A stretch of DNA of 64,000 nt from Agarivorans litoreus (GTDB lineage Bacteria > Pseudomonadota > Gammaproteobacteria > Enterobacterales > Celerinatantimonadaceae): assembly GCF_019649015.1 (NCBI RefSeq), contig NZ_BLPI01000001.1, positions 1,959,001 through 2,023,000 of the forward strand, given 5' to 3'. The notes below the pieces were generated by a model. It worked only from the letters and a program-made list of their open reading frames with translations. It made no database searches and had not been told where the DNA came from. This document shows, one piece after another, positions 52,123-61,509 of the stretch; position 1 is the first letter of the stretch; each line of letters opens with the position of its first letter. A program made the position numbers and the translations under genes.

Positions 52123-52587
52123 CTAAGCGAATAGCTTAGTAAAATGATGGCTCTTAATATCAAAACCATTACGTAAATAAAAACGGTGCGCACCAAAGCG
52201 CTGCACACCAGAGCCTAAATGAAACTGCTCACAGCCTTGTTGTTTAGCATAATTTTCCAACCACTGTAGCAACTGCAAACCGATACCTTTAGAACGGGCG
52301 TTTTCTATCGTGACTAAATCATCTAAATACAAATGTTTTCCCCAAGACAGCTTCCAACCGATAACAAAGCCGGCCACCGCAACAACTTGCTCATCCATGG
52401 TTAAATAAGCCAATTGGTAGCCCTGCTGTAGCTGTACGCCGATTTGCTCAATCAACTGCTCCTTACTAAAGCTGGGGCGAAGCAGCAACATGACGTCGGC
52501 AAGTTTAGCTAAATCATCTTCAGGCTCGAATAACTGGATAGGCATTACTTCTCTCAATAAAGTATTTACAATGTTTTCATCATCCAC
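52123..52587 (-). CDS. GNAT N-acetyltransferase
   Basis: A 154-residue GNAT enzyme: acetyl-CoA loop N-A-R-S-K-G-I-G-L-Q-L-L near residue 105, and C-terminal G-A-H-R-F-Y-L-R-N-G-F. Substrate unknown. Its start overlaps the neighbouring GNAT gene by 22 bp, so the two are made together. Confidence 0.85.
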   Translation of the reverse strand: MDDENIVNTLLREVMPIQLFEPEDDLAKLADVMLLLRPSFSKEQLIEQIGVQLQQGYQLAYLTMDEQVVAVAGFVIGWKLSWGKHLYLDDLVTIENARSKGIGLQLLQWLENYAKQQGCEQFHLGSGVQRFGAHRFYLRNGFDIKSHHFTKLFA

Positions 52588-53051
52588 ACATCACAACCAC
52601 TGTGAATGCTATTAACAAAAGGCTCTGACAGACGGTAAAAGCCTAGAGACTGATATAAAGCAATCGCCGACTCCATGGTGCTTAAGGTATCTAAGTAGCA
52701 CTGCTGGTAACCGCGCAGTTTAGCTTCTTGTAAACAATGCTGGGCTAAGGTCTTACCAATACCTTGGCCTCGGCATTGTGGATTAACAAACAGCTTACGT
52801 AGCTCACAGGTTTTTGAAGCATCGTCTAATTCTGCAATACCTCCGCAGCCTACAACTTGGTTTTGCTGCAATGCCACCCAATAACCCCGTTGAGGCTCAC
52901 TGTAATTCAGGCTCATTGCTTCTACTTCTGGATCAGAAGGTCCAAAGCCCTCACCGATAGCGCCAAATTCACGGCCGCCACACTGAATCAGCTGTTTAAC
53001 TGCTTGGTTGTGTGAGGCATCAATGGGATGAATCGTAAAACTCAAAACCAT
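52566..53051 (-). CDS. GNAT N-acetyltransferase
   Basis: A 161-residue GNAT enzyme: G-C-G-G-I-A-E-L in the central strand, C-R-G-Q-G-I-G-K-T-L-A acetyl-CoA loop, and Y-Q-S-L-G-F-Y-R-L near the end. The arrangement with E-L-R-K-L-F-V before the loop matches the YitI/PhnO-like small GNATs. First gene of a two-gene unit. Confidence 0.87.
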   Translation of the reverse strand: MVLSFTIHPIDASHNQAVKQLIQCGGREFGAIGEGFGPSDPEVEAMSLNYSEPQRGYWVALQQNQVVGCGGIAELDDASKTCELRKLFVNPQCRGQGIGKTLAQHCLQEAKLRGYQQCYLDTLSTMESAIALYQSLGFYRLSEPFVNSIHSGCDVWMMKTL

Positions 53052-53078
53052 CTCCTAGTATTAAGCTTTATACTGTTG

Positions 53079-53117
53079 AAAAAAACAAAGCCTTGTGAGG
53101 AACACTCTAACAAGGCT
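53079..53117 (-). terminator. proXWV operon terminator
   Basis: AGCCTTGT (53089-53096) pairs with ACAAGGCT (53110-53117) around a 13-base loop; on the reverse strand TTTG and seven T residues follow. It lies 11 bp after the proV stop. Confidence 0.75.
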
Positions 53118-53128
53118 ATTTGACAATA

Positions 53129-54346
53129 TTATTTTGCAGCGGTGCTGGCAGTTTCTTGTTCATTGTCTGGGTCTGCAAACACCTCAGCCACTGAACTACG
53201 AGTTAACTCACCTTTGAGGTTGCCATCTTCATCCACCACCGGTAGAGAGAACTCGGTTTCTAAACTCTCGGTAAGTACACTTTCAATAATCGCATCAGGT
53301 GAAACTGTGGGCACATCTTGATACTCACAAGACTCAAACTGCTCATTACCTTTGTTGATTGAAGCCTCTTCTAAGGCGTCTTGGGTAACAATACCTTGAT
53401 AACCGTCTTCGGTTACGTGGTAAGCATAATCCCCCTTTATTTTCTTCATCTGCTGTAAGGCTTCACTGATGGTATCGGCAGTAATCCGGCGAGCTGGTGG
53501 CTGCATCACTGTTTCAACGGTTAAGGCGCGAGCTCTATTCACGTCTTTAACAAAGGCTTCAACATAATCGGTGGCAGGGTGCAGCAAAATGTCGTCTGGC
53601 GTGCCTTGCTGAACCACTTCACCATCTTTAAGAATGGCAATTTTGTCGCCCAAACGTAGTGCTTCATCTAAGTCATGAGTAATAAAGATAATGGTTTTGT
53701 GTAAAGTTTCTTGTAGCTCGATTAGCTGATCTTGCATTTCACTGCGGATCAGCGGATCAAGAGCTGAAAAAGCTTCGTCCATCAACAGGATCTCTGCATC
53801 GGTACACAAAGCACGGGCTAAACCCACTCGCTGCTGCTGTCCACCAGACAATTGCGTCGGATATTGCTGCTCATAACCATTTAAACCAACGGTATCTAAC
53901 CATTCTTGGGCTTTGGCCACGCGCTGCTCTTTTGCCACACCTTGCACGGTGAGACCATAAGCGACGTTTTCAATCACGGTGCGATGTGGCATTAAACCAA
54001 AGCGTTGAAATACCATCGACATTTTATGGCGACGAAAATCTTGCAGCTCTTTAGCGCTCAACTTCATTACGTCGGTGCCCTCAATGCTAATCACCCCTTC
54101 AGTTGGGTCGATTAAGCGATTGAAGTGACGAATAAGCGTCGATTTACCCGAGCCCGATAAGCCCATAATGACGTAAATCTCACCTTGCTGAATTTCGAGG
54201 TTGATGTCTTTTAAGCCTAGAGTGTGGCCAGTTTCAGCCAAGATTTTATCTTTGCTTTCTCCGGCTTTAACCCGCGGCATTACCTGTTTAGGATTCTCAC
54301 CAAATAGCTTGTACAAGCCCTGAATTTTAACGAGTGGCTCAGTCAT
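53129..54346 (-). CDS. proV: Glycine betaine/proline ABC transporter ATPase with CBS domains
   Basis: A 405-residue ProV/OpuAA-type ATPase. Walker A G-L-S-G-S-G-K-S-T (~62-70), Q-loop region M-V-F-Q-R-F-G-L-M-P, signature L-S-G-G-Q-Q-Q-R, Walker B I-L-L-M-D-E-A-F-S-A-L-D. Residues ~275-395 hold two CBS units, which sense ionic strength in OpuA. It overlaps proW by 8 bp. Last gene of the operon. Confidence 0.94.
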   Translation of the reverse strand: MTEPLVKIQGLYKLFGENPKQVMPRVKAGESKDKILAETGHTLGLKDINLEIQQGEIYVIMGLSGSGKSTLIRHFNRLIDPTEGVISIEGTDVMKLSAKELQDFRRHKMSMVFQRFGLMPHRTVIENVAYGLTVQGVAKEQRVAKAQEWLDTVGLNGYEQQYPTQLSGGQQQRVGLARALCTDAEILLMDEAFSALDPLIRSEMQDQLIELQETLHKTIIFITHDLDEALRLGDKIAILKDGEVVQQGTPDDILLHPATDYVEAFVKDVNRARALTVETVMQPPARRITADTISEALQQMKKIKGDYAYHVTEDGYQGIVTQDALEEASINKGNEQFESCEYQDVPTVSPDAIIESVLTESLETEFSLPVVDEDGNLKGELTRSSVAEVFADPDNEQETASTAAK

Positions 54347-55238
54347 GCTTTAGTCCTTGAAGGTGAGCTTGGGTTCGCTTAGCGTAAGCTTGCGACACAC
54401 GGTCAAAGATAATCGCTAAAGCAACAATAGCTAAACCGTTCAGTAGCCCCAAGGTGAAATACTGATTGGTAATTGATTTTAATACCGGTTGGCCCAAACC
54501 TTTCACGCCTATCATTGAGGCAATAACAACCATAGATAATGCCATCATAATGGTTTGGTTAATTCCGGCCATAATGGTTGGCATAGCTAGTGGCATTTGT
54601 ACCCCAAACAAACGTTGCCAAGCACTAGCCCCATAGGCTGTAGCGGCTTCGAGAACCTCTTTGTCAACAAGGCGAATGCCTAGATTAGTTAAGCGAATCA
54701 CCGGAGGAATACCGTAAATAACCACCGCAATCACCCCTGGTATTTTACCGATACCTAATAGCATCACTACGGGAATCAAATAAACAAAAGCGGGTAGCGT
54801 CTGCATAACATCGAGCATAGGCGTAATAATGGCTTGGGCACGATTGGAGCGAGCCATAATAACACCGATGGGGATGCCCAAGGCAATCGCCAGCATGGTA
54901 CAGACGGTAATAATGCTCATGGTTCGCATCATGTCTTCCCACATGCCAAAGTAGCCGACCAACAACAGCGACACCACTGAGCCAATGACTAACTTCCATG
55001 ATCGACTGGCTAAATATACTAAGCCTGCACAAACAATTAATACCAACCACCAAGGCGTGGTGATTAACAATTTTTCAAACCAAACTAAAAATTGCAGCAG
55101 GGGATCAAAAAACGACTCGATGGCCTCACCATACTCTCGAGAAAAATCACGATATGCACCATCTAAAGACTTACGAATAACGGTGAGATCGGCTCGACTC
55201 ATTTGTGGAAAACGTTCCAACCATGACGAATCCGCCAT
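54339..55238 (-). CDS. proW: Glycine betaine/proline ABC transporter permease
   Basis: A 299-residue permease with about six membrane helices after a soluble N-terminal part (~1-50). The BPD_transp_1 block lies around residues 110-290, with the ABC-coupling E-A-A-T-A-Y-G-A-S near residue 200. It passes glycine betaine from ProX across the inner membrane. Between proX and this gene is a strong hairpin. Confidence 0.93.
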   Translation of the reverse strand: MADSSWLERFPQMSRADLTVIRKSLDGAYRDFSREYGEAIESFFDPLLQFLVWFEKLLITTPWWLVLIVCAGLVYLASRSWKLVIGSVVSLLLVGYFGMWEDMMRTMSIITVCTMLAIALGIPIGVIMARSNRAQAIITPMLDVMQTLPAFVYLIPVVMLLGIGKIPGVIAVVIYGIPPVIRLTNLGIRLVDKEVLEAATAYGASAWQRLFGVQMPLAMPTIMAGINQTIMMALSMVVIASMIGVKGLGQPVLKSITNQYFTLGLLNGLAIVALAIIFDRVSQAYAKRTQAHLQGLKHD

Positions 55239-55265
55239 AACAAACTACCTCTATATAAAAACGCG

Positions 55266-55290
55266 AAAGGCCAACCTAAGGTTGGCCTTT
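55266..55290 (-). terminator. Hairpin between proX and proW, partial terminator or 3' stabiliser
   Basis: AAAGGCCAACC (55266-55276) pairs perfectly with GGTTGGCCTTT (55280-55290) around TAA. On the reverse strand it is followed by T-rich but interrupted sequence (TTTCGCGTTTTT), so read-through to proW is likely. It lies 12 bp after the proX stop. Confidence 0.65.
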
Positions 55291-55302
55291 TTATGGCTCA
55301 AA

Positions 55303-56295
55303 TTACATACTTGCTAGAGCTTTAGTCACTTTAGCGGCAACATCTTCGGGTACCCAAGCTTTCCAGCTATCTGGGTTTTCTGTTAAGTAATGATACATTG
55401 CCGCATCACCATCGGCTTGGTTATCTTCCATCCAAGCTAATAACTCGTTCATTTGCGCATTGGTAAATGAGCGTTTAGTGATGTATTCATAAGCTGCAGG
55501 TGCTTTGCTAGCAAAGTCTTCAGTAGTAACCGAGTGCACTGCCGAAGGCGGGTACATCGTTACTTTAGGGTTTTCACAGCCCTCTTGAGTAGTACAGGTC
55601 AAGAATTCTTGCTCGTCGATACCATTACCAGTATCAACTTTAACCATTTTGTATTTACCTAGTACTGCAGTTGGTGCCCAGTAGTAACCAAACCAGCCTT
55701 GCTCACGAGTGTAAGCTTTAGCGATAGAACCGGACAAACCAGCACCAGAGCCTGGGTCAATCAGTTCAAAGCCTGATTTCTCAAGCTCTAAGGCTTCAAA
55801 TAAGTTACTAGCAGAAATTTGGCAGTTCCAGCCAGCTGGACAGCCATAGAAAGCCGAAAGCTCTTTGCTTTCTGGGTGAACAAATAATTTGGCGTATTTT
55901 TTAACACCTTCGATAGTGGCAATCTCAGGGTATTGGTCAACTAGGTATTGAGGAACCCAAAAGCCTTCTTCTCCACCATCTGATAACGATTTACCGGCAA
56001 AACGTAAACGTTTTTCAGCAACACCACGCTCTAGGGTTTCTTTAGCAGAGTTAGTCCATAATTCAGGAGCAATATCTGGTTCGCCTTTTTCCATCATAGA
56101 GACAGTAGTTGGCATAGTATCCCCAGGCACCAATTCAGCCTCACAGCCATAGCCATGTTCTAAAATAAACTTATCTACATTGGCAATAACTGTTGCAGAA
56201 CTCCAGTTCATGTCGGCAATCGTTACACTGCCACAACTATCCTCCGCTTGAGCAAAACCGCTAACCAAAAGCAGTGCTGCGTATCTTAATTTCAT
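55303..56295 (-). CDS. proX: Glycine betaine-binding periplasmic protein
   Basis: A 330-residue OpuAC-type binding protein with signal peptide (1-17, cleavage after A-Q-A). The start of the mature part D-S-C-G-S-V-T-I-A-D-M-N-W-S-S-A and later W-F-G-Y-Y-W-A-P-T contribute the aromatic cage that holds the trimethylammonium group. First gene of proXWV here, while the classic E. coli order is proVWX. A good sigma-70 promoter lies upstream. Confidence 0.93.
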   Translation of the reverse strand: MKLRYAALLLVSGFAQAEDSCGSVTIADMNWSSATVIANVDKFILEHGYGCEAELVPGDTMPTTVSMMEKGEPDIAPELWTNSAKETLERGVAEKRLRFAGKSLSDGGEEGFWVPQYLVDQYPEIATIEGVKKYAKLFVHPESKELSAFYGCPAGWNCQISASNLFEALELEKSGFELIDPGSGAGLSGSIAKAYTREQGWFGYYWAPTAVLGKYKMVKVDTGNGIDEQEFLTCTTQEGCENPKVTMYPPSAVHSVTTEDFASKAPAAYEYITKRSFTNAQMNELLAWMEDNQADGDAAMYHYLTENPDSWKAWVPEDVAAKVTKALASM

Positions 56296-56334
56296 ATCCC
56301 TATCTTCCCTTTGTTTGCCTTTTTAGCCCTTAGA

Positions 56335-56363
56335 ATCATACACCTCAAATAATTAGAGTTCAA
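56335..56363 (-). promoter_or_regulatory. proX promoter with overlapping MarR-type operator
   Basis: On the reverse strand TTGAAC (56358-56363) and TATGAT (56335-56340) are exactly 17 bp apart. The -35 lies inside a pseudo-palindrome TAATT-8 bp-AATTA (56350-56367), fitting repression by the divergent MarR protein. Confidence 0.65.
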
Positions 56364-56439
56364 ATTAACTGCTGTGTATACCCTGTGCTTTAAGTATGGG
56401 ATATACTTCTAAAAATACCAATTTAGCTCACTACCACTT

Positions 56440-56931
56440 ATGCAAAAAACTGTTTACTGGCAAGACGTTCTCATTTCTTTGCGGAAAATTATTCGCGCTA
56501 CCGATCTACAATCTAAACGGATTGTAAAAGCCTGTGGATTAACCATTCCACAAGTAATGGTGTTAAGAGCGATTGAAGATTTAGGTACCGTAACGGTGAA
56601 ACATCTATCTGATGAGGTATCACTAAGCCAGGCTACTGTTACCACTATTTTAAACCGTTTAGAAGAGCGCCAACTAATTGAGCGAATTCGCAGCGCATCG
56701 GATCGACGCATTGTCAACCCAAGGCTCACCGAGAAGGGTATGAATATTCTTACAACAGTCCCCCCCTTGCTGCATGAAGAATTTATTCAACGTTTTGAAA
56801 ATTTACAAGACTGGGAAAAAACGCAAATACTGTCATCTTTGCAGCATATTGCATCAATGATGGACGCTCAATCTATCGACGCCTCACCGCTATTAGATAT
56901 TAATGCACCGGATAAAGATCTAAACAAATAG
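56440..56931 (+). CDS. cosR: MarR-family regulator, CosR/EctR-like
   Basis: A 163-residue winged-helix protein: L-T-I-P-Q-V-M-V-L-R-A-I, the recognition helix S-L-S-Q-A-T-V-T-T-I-L-N-R-L and wing S-A-S-D-R-R-I-V. The N-terminal L-R-K-I-I-R-A-T-D-L-Q-S-K-R and the extended C-terminus with S-S-L-Q-H-I-A-S-M-M-D-A are features I associate with CosR/EctR regulators that repress compatible-solute genes at low salt. Being divergent from proXWV supports this. The symbol is by resemblance, not proof. Confidence 0.7.
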   Translation: MQKTVYWQDVLISLRKIIRATDLQSKRIVKACGLTIPQVMVLRAIEDLGTVTVKHLSDEVSLSQATVTTILNRLEERQLIERIRSASDRRIVNPRLTEKGMNILTTVPPLLHEEFIQRFENLQDWEKTQILSSLQHIASMMDAQSIDASPLLDINAPDKDLNK

Positions 56932-56946
56932 CCCTAAAATAGTTAC

Positions 56947-56958
56947 AGTTCGAATTAA
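56947..56958 (+). repeat. Second copy of the AGTTCRAATTAA motif
   Basis: AGTTCGAATTAA here, 16 bp after the MarR stop, matches AGTTCAAATTAA at 56357-56368 in the proX promoter with one difference. It could be a second operator flanking the regulator gene. Confidence 0.35.
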
Positions 56959-57527
56959 GTTTTGTTATCAGATGCAAGACCTGAGAGATTTAATATGTCG
57001 CTAGCAACACCATCTAAACTATGTTGATTGTTCTTCGCCCAATAGCGCTTAATACCCTGCTCGCCTTGTTTGCTTGCCCAATTTGCCAAATCGTCACGCT
57101 GTGCAACAAAGTCATAAAAAGGTACCGACATGCCACAAGAGCTTTGCACCATATCAATGTCTAACAAGTAAAGTTGTCGCGCCCCCACTTGCTGTGGAAA
57201 TAATTCAATATATTGCTGCCACTCTGCATCACCGCGGTGTAGCGCTTTAGCTCGACCATACAATCGCAAGATCACCGGTTTGCCCTCAAAGGCACAAAAC
57301 ATAATGGTCATACGTGAGCTTTGTTTTAAGTGAGCGGCAGTTTCATTACCACTACCAGTTAAATTGAGCCAAACAATTTGCTGCTGGTTAAGTACCCGAA
57401 ACGAGTCCATGCCTTTGGGTGATAAATTCACTTTACCTTCGGCTGCAGCGGTTGCCACAAAAAACATCTTTTGCTGTGCGATAAACTCAATATGCGGGGT
57501 TATCATCGCACCAAATTGCTTACCCAT
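56955..57527 (-). CDS. Pyridoxamine-5'-phosphate-oxidase-family protein
   Basis: A 190-residue protein with the split-barrel FMN-binding fold: M-F-F-V-A-T-A, V-N-L-S-P-K-G, V-W-L-N-L-T-G-S-G-N-E-T-A-A-H-L and M-T-I-M-F-C-A-F. The size suits the single-domain PNPOx-like group used in flavin or heme redox reactions; it lacks the features of true PdxH. Substrate unknown. Confidence 0.82.
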   Translation of the reverse strand: MGKQFGAMITPHIEFIAQQKMFFVATAAAEGKVNLSPKGMDSFRVLNQQQIVWLNLTGSGNETAAHLKQSSRMTIMFCAFEGKPVILRLYGRAKALHRGDAEWQQYIELFPQQVGARQLYLLDIDMVQSSCGMSVPFYDFVAQRDDLANWASKQGEQGIKRYWAKNNQHSLDGVASDILNLSGLASDNKT

Positions 57528-57714
57528 AGGTCTACCTCAACAATCACTAAATCTTCAATTACTTACCAAATTAACAAGCAATCACGAATTCACACTACAT
57601 TGCGCAAAAAACAGTCCTCAAAGAATTATAAACATGACCTTAATCACGCTTTGTAATCTTATCGTGTACCACATCTACCCACCTATCTAAACTGTATGAA
57701 TGCAAGGAGGCTAT

Positions 57715-58560
57715 ATGCAAAAAATTCTCTTTTTATTGCTGTTTTTACCATCATTATGCTTTGCCAAGACCTTAAACATTCCTGGCTCACCCAATGCCGA
57801 AACGCTGCCGTTTGTTCTAGCTAAAGAAATAGTAAAACGCAGCAATATTTATGACTCGGTGGGTTACCCCTATGGCAGTGCAGGGGAGATTTCCTTTGCT
57901 AAAACCGTTGCCGATTTAAATGATGGAGTACTGGATCTATTTTGGACTGCTACCTCTGCCGACCGTGAACAACAGCAAAGCGCAGTCTATTTCCCTATTT
58001 ACCGTGGAACCTTAGGTATGCGCTTAGGTATTGTTGAGCAAGGTAAAAGTGACATCTTCAAGCAAGTGACCAGCTTTGCGCAAATGCGCCAATACATTCC
58101 CTGCCAAGGTAAATTGTGGGCTGATACTGCCATTCTTGAAGCCAACGGCATTAAAGTGGCTAAAAGCCTTGGTTATGGCAATATTTTTGCGATGTTAGAA
58201 GCCGACCGTTGTGATTACTTCCCACGCGGCATTTTTGAACCGTGGAGCGAAGTGAAGCGCGAAGCAAAATACAATCTAACTGTAGATAGCTACGTCATGC
58301 TGCGCTACAAAATGCCATTTTTCTTTTTTGTTAAAAAAGACAATCAACGCTTAGCCACACACCTCAACGATATTCTTTATCAAATGTTTGAAGATGGCAG
58401 TTATCAAAAAATGTTTCTTAACGACCCAGATGTGAAGAATGCTTTGGAGCTAGGCAAACTAGAAAAGCGCACTATTTTTGATTTAGAAAATCCCTACCTT
58501 ACCGATAAAGTGAATGCCATTCCGCAAAAAATTTGGTTTGACCCACTGGCTGGACAATAA
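57715..58560 (+). CDS. Periplasmic solute-binding protein (SBP_bac_3-like)
   Basis: 281 residues from the ATG at 57715 (AAGGAGG 6 bases upstream); a longer frame from 57700 lacks a ribosome site. Signal peptide 1-17 (cleavage after C-F-A). The mature part follows the extracellular solute-binding family 3 plan with an aromatic W-T-A-T-S-A-D-R-E-Q cleft segment. No ABC permease is encoded beside it. The gene for a chemoreceptor starts 3 bp later, so it likely presents a ligand to that receptor. Confidence 0.82.
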   Translation: MQKILFLLLFLPSLCFAKTLNIPGSPNAETLPFVLAKEIVKRSNIYDSVGYPYGSAGEISFAKTVADLNDGVLDLFWTATSADREQQQSAVYFPIYRGTLGMRLGIVEQGKSDIFKQVTSFAQMRQYIPCQGKLWADTAILEANGIKVAKSLGYGNIFAMLEADRCDYFPRGIFEPWSEVKREAKYNLTVDSYVMLRYKMPFFFFVKKDNQRLATHLNDILYQMFEDGSYQKMFLNDPDVKNALELGKLEKRTIFDLENPYLTDKVNAIPQKIWFDPLAGQ

Positions 58561-58563
58561 TTT

Positions 58564-60042
58564 ATGAAAACAATTACCGCAAAACTCGCCTCGCTACTTG
58601 TTATCGTTATTCTCGTGTCTGGGCTGATTGTAATCGGCGCACTTTATTGGCTTAGTAGCGCATCGCTAAATGAACAGTTCCAGAACGACAAACTCGCTCT
58701 CACCAAGCAAATGAGCATCATTCTGAAAGAACCGGTGTTTGTATATGACTTTGATGTAATTAAAGCCACCATTGATGCCTTTATCGATGAACCGATGATT
58801 GCAGGCATCAAGGTAAGTGATCAACGTGGCAAACTAATGGCCGAAAATCACAACTCAGGTTTTAGTCCAGATGAAACCATTACTATTGATTTAGATTGGG
58901 ATGGCAAACCACTAGGCACGATTGAAATAGGGGTAACCAAACAAGCCATCAATACCGCTTTAATAAATGAGTTAAGCAAAGATATTCTTACTATTGTTTT
59001 AATGACTGCACTAATTATCGTGCTGCTTATCTTGGCACTGCGCAAAGTTATCATCGCGCCACTTGCTAACGTGAATAATGTATTGGCCGGCATTGCCCAA
59101 GGTGACGGTGATTTAACCGCGCGTATTCCTGTAACCAGTGAAGATGAAATTGGTCAATTAGGCCACAATTTCAATAGCTTTATCGAAACCGTACAAAGCA
59201 TTGTGCAAGACATGGCCGAAGCCGCGACTCAGCTAGAACTGGTGTCTGAAAGCGTACGAGTAATTAATGACAAAAACACCGCTAATACCTTTGAGCAAAC
59301 AGAGCTAACGTCTACCTCTTTAACCAACCTACAACAGCTAGGCATCGCCACCAAAGAAATAGCCAGTAATGCAGAGAGCACAGCTTCTCGCACTCAACAA
59401 GCTTATCAGCTATCGATGGATGGCCACAAAGCCATTGATGCAAATATTGCTCAAGTGGGCGAGCTAGTGAAAAACCTTGATCGCACCGCCGATGAAGTGA
59501 CCAGCCTCAAACAAGTCAGCGACAACATTGGCAGCGTATTGGATGTTATTAAAGGCATTGCGGAACAAACTAACTTATTGGCTTTAAATGCCGCAATTGA
59601 AGCTGCGCGAGCTGGCGAATCAGGTAGAGGTTTTGCCGTTGTAGCCGATGAAGTGCGAGCCCTGGCCAGTAAAACCCATGAATCTACTACCGAAATCGAA
59701 TCCATTATTGGTGATTTACAAAGCCAAGCTGAAACCTCTTACCAAGCCACTCAAGCAGGTAAAGAAATGGTCAGTCAAACCATCTCTTCTGCCGAAGGTA
59801 CCGGTGAATCACTAGTACAAATCAACCAAGAAATGAATTCAGTAAATGACATGATTACCATGATCGCCAGCGCCAGTGAAGAGCAGTCTAATGTGACAAG
59901 TGCAGTAACAGCAGATATGGAATCACTCAGCCTTGGTGCACAATCTCTCAGCGAAGACAGCAAACAACTGCAACAAGCCACCGAAGATTTATTAGAGGTA
60001 GGTCATCAACTCGTCACACAGGTCAACCGCTTTAAGTACTAA
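58564..60042 (+). CDS. Methyl-accepting chemotaxis protein
   Basis: A 492-residue receptor. Membrane helices at ~8-30 and ~139-161 enclose a periplasmic sensor of ~105 residues; HAMP follows ([10 protein letters not shown]), then the methyl-accepting coiled coil with the hairpin tip [21 protein letters not shown] near residue 333. The size and class suit a 36- or 40-helix receptor. It probably senses the binding protein encoded just upstream and steers CheA activity. Confidence 0.93.
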   Translation: MKTITAKLASLLVIVILVSGLIVIGALYWLSSASLNEQFQNDKLALTKQMSIILKEPVFVYDFDVIKATIDAFIDEPMIAGIKVSDQRGKLMAENHNSGFSPDETITIDLDWDGKPLGTIEIGVTKQAINTALINELSKDILTIVLMTALIIVLLILALRKVIIAPLANVNNVLAGIAQGDGDLTARIPVTSEDEIGQLGHNFNSFIETVQSIVQDMAEAATQLELVSESVRVINDKNTANTFEQTELTSTSLTNLQQLGIATKEIASNAESTASRTQQAYQLSMDGHKAIDANIAQVGELVKNLDRTADEVTSLKQVSDNIGSVLDVIKGIAEQTNLLALNAAIEAARAGESGRGFAVVADEVRALASKTHESTTEIESIIGDLQSQAETSYQATQAGKEMVSQTISSAEGTGESLVQINQEMNSVNDMITMIASASEEQSNVTSAVTADMESLSLGAQSLSEDSKQLQQATEDLLEVGHQLVTQVNRFKY

Positions 60043-60061
60043 GTCCTAGGTTACACCATTC

Positions 60062-60091
60062 AAAAAGCTTAAGCCTTTGCTTAAGCTTTTT
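60062..60091. terminator. Bidirectional terminator after the chemoreceptor gene
   Basis: AAAAAGCTTAAGC (60062-60074) pairs perfectly with GCTTAAGCTTTTT (60079-60091), 13 bp with a CTTT loop and T runs on both strands. It serves the chemoreceptor (rightward) and yaiI (leftward). Confidence 0.9.
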
Positions 60092-60107
60092 TCTCTGTTA
60101 AACCCGT

Positions 60108-60563
60108 TTATTTAGCAGGCCGACATTTAGCAAGAATTGAATCTAAATGACTGGCGAAGGCTTTGCGATCAGCTTGACTAAGCGCAGCAGGGCCGCCGGT
60201 ATGCACTCCACTAGAACGCATCGTGTCCATGAAGTCACGCATATTTAGTCGCGACTTAATGTTGCTTTTTGTATAGAGTTCACCACGCGGACTTAGGGCT
60301 TGAGCCCGCTTGGTGATCACTTCATCGGCGAGAGGAATATCCGAGGTGATGACTAAGTCCCCAGCAGCCACTCGCGCCACAATCTCATTATCAGCCACAT
60401 CAAAACCGGCGCTTACTTGCAAGCTAGTAATCACCTTAGACGGCGGCGTTTTGATGTATTGATTAGCCACCAAGGTTAAGGGTATTTGGGTGCGTTCGGC
60501 GGCACGGAACAAAATCTCTTTAATCACCACTGGACAAGCGTCAGCATCAACCCAAATTTTCAT
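60108..60563 (-). CDS. yaiI: YaiI/YqxD family protein (UPF0178, DUF188)
   Basis: A 151-residue protein with the family start [21 protein letters not shown] and the C-terminal [19 protein letters not shown]. The conserved aspartates resemble a PIN-like nuclease site, but the function is not established. Confidence 0.9.
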   Translation of the reverse strand: MKIWVDADACPVVIKEILFRAAERTQIPLTLVANQYIKTPPSKVITSLQVSAGFDVADNEIVARVAAGDLVITSDIPLADEVITKRAQALSPRGELYTKSNIKSRLNMRDFMDTMRSSGVHTGGPAALSQADRKAFASHLDSILAKCRPAK

Positions 60564-60615
60564 GACATTCTCTCTTCGAACAATAATGCCGCTACTATGC
60601 CCAAGTGGCAGCTAA

Positions 60616-61164
60616 TTACAAGATAAGGCGCATATCAATGTTATACACATCGGTTTGAAAACCGCCATATTCAACAAAGCCACAACGTTGATAAAAATGC
60701 CGCGCGCGATGATTACTCTGCTGAGTTCCCCCCATCAATACTAAGCTACGGGCGCCTTGCCGCTTATACTCAGCCATCAAGGGTTGCATCGCCGCCATGG
60801 CCAGCCCAGCGTTTTGATAGTCATCGGCAATGCAGGGGGCAAGTATCACATCTAGCTCAGCTTGTAAGCTAACTCCCTGCACATAATAGCGCTGGTATTC
60901 AGGCTCTAACATTTCTTGTTCAAAGATCAAATAACCGACAATGACTTCACCATCGGCAATCACCCAACGCTGCGCGCTGTCATCGGCAAGCGCTTCACAT
61001 AAATGCAGGGCATATTCACTGCTCAAAGGATGAGGTCCAAAGCGGCTACGACTGGCTTCACTTAGGGCGACAAAAAACGCCCCTAATGCTGTTGCATCTT
61101 GCTCATTGAGCAGCCGGAGCAGAAAGTCTTGACCATCTTTAGCCTTTATTGGGAACTGCGACAT
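60616..61164 (-). CDS. GNAT N-acetyltransferase
   Basis: 182 residues from the ATG at 61164 (AAGAGGTAAT upstream); the frame is open to 61272 but that part has no ribosome site and an unlikely composition. GNAT acetyl-CoA region around D-Y-Q-N-A-G-L-A-M-A-A-M-Q-P-L, and R-H-F-Y-Q-R-C-G-F near the end. The region after the loop is long, as in GNATs that act on proteins or polyamines. Substrate unknown. Confidence 0.8.
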   Translation of the reverse strand: MSQFPIKAKDGQDFLLRLLNEQDATALGAFFVALSEASRSRFGPHPLSSEYALHLCEALADDSAQRWVIADGEVIVGYLIFEQEMLEPEYQRYYVQGVSLQAELDVILAPCIADDYQNAGLAMAAMQPLMAEYKRQGARSLVLMGGTQQSNHRARHFYQRCGFVEYGGFQTDVYNIDMRLIL

Positions 61165-61509
61165 ATTACCTCTTGTTACTAATATAGAGTTAAATAGGAT
61201 AACTTTGGCGGCTCCTGTAAGCCTACAACCGCCCCTTAACCGAAACATAGAGTAAATTGCCTGTTTATCCACAATGACTATAACTAGCAGCTGTTGGTTT
61301 AGGTAAACTAAATGCTAGCTCTAGCAAACGCTCGGCTATACTCATTAGGTGACTCCTGACGAAAATTCGTTACTACCCTTTGTTGCCTTCAGACTAGCAC
61401 GATTTCAGCAGTCCGCTTTGCTAGCTCAATATTGGCGCTTAACCCTAACTTACTGTAAGCTGCACGCCCGCCACTTAGCGGCCATACTTACTATCACAAG
61501 AGACCAACT
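61165..61509. other. Divergent intergenic region between GNAT and rhlE
   Basis: 345 bp, no coding frame that looks real. It should hold both promoters. No clear -35/-10 pair or operator was found. A 15-bp stretch TTTGCTAGCTCAATA (61417-61431) is repeated at 4619-4633 upstream of the flavoprotein gene, which could be chance. Confidence 0.4.
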
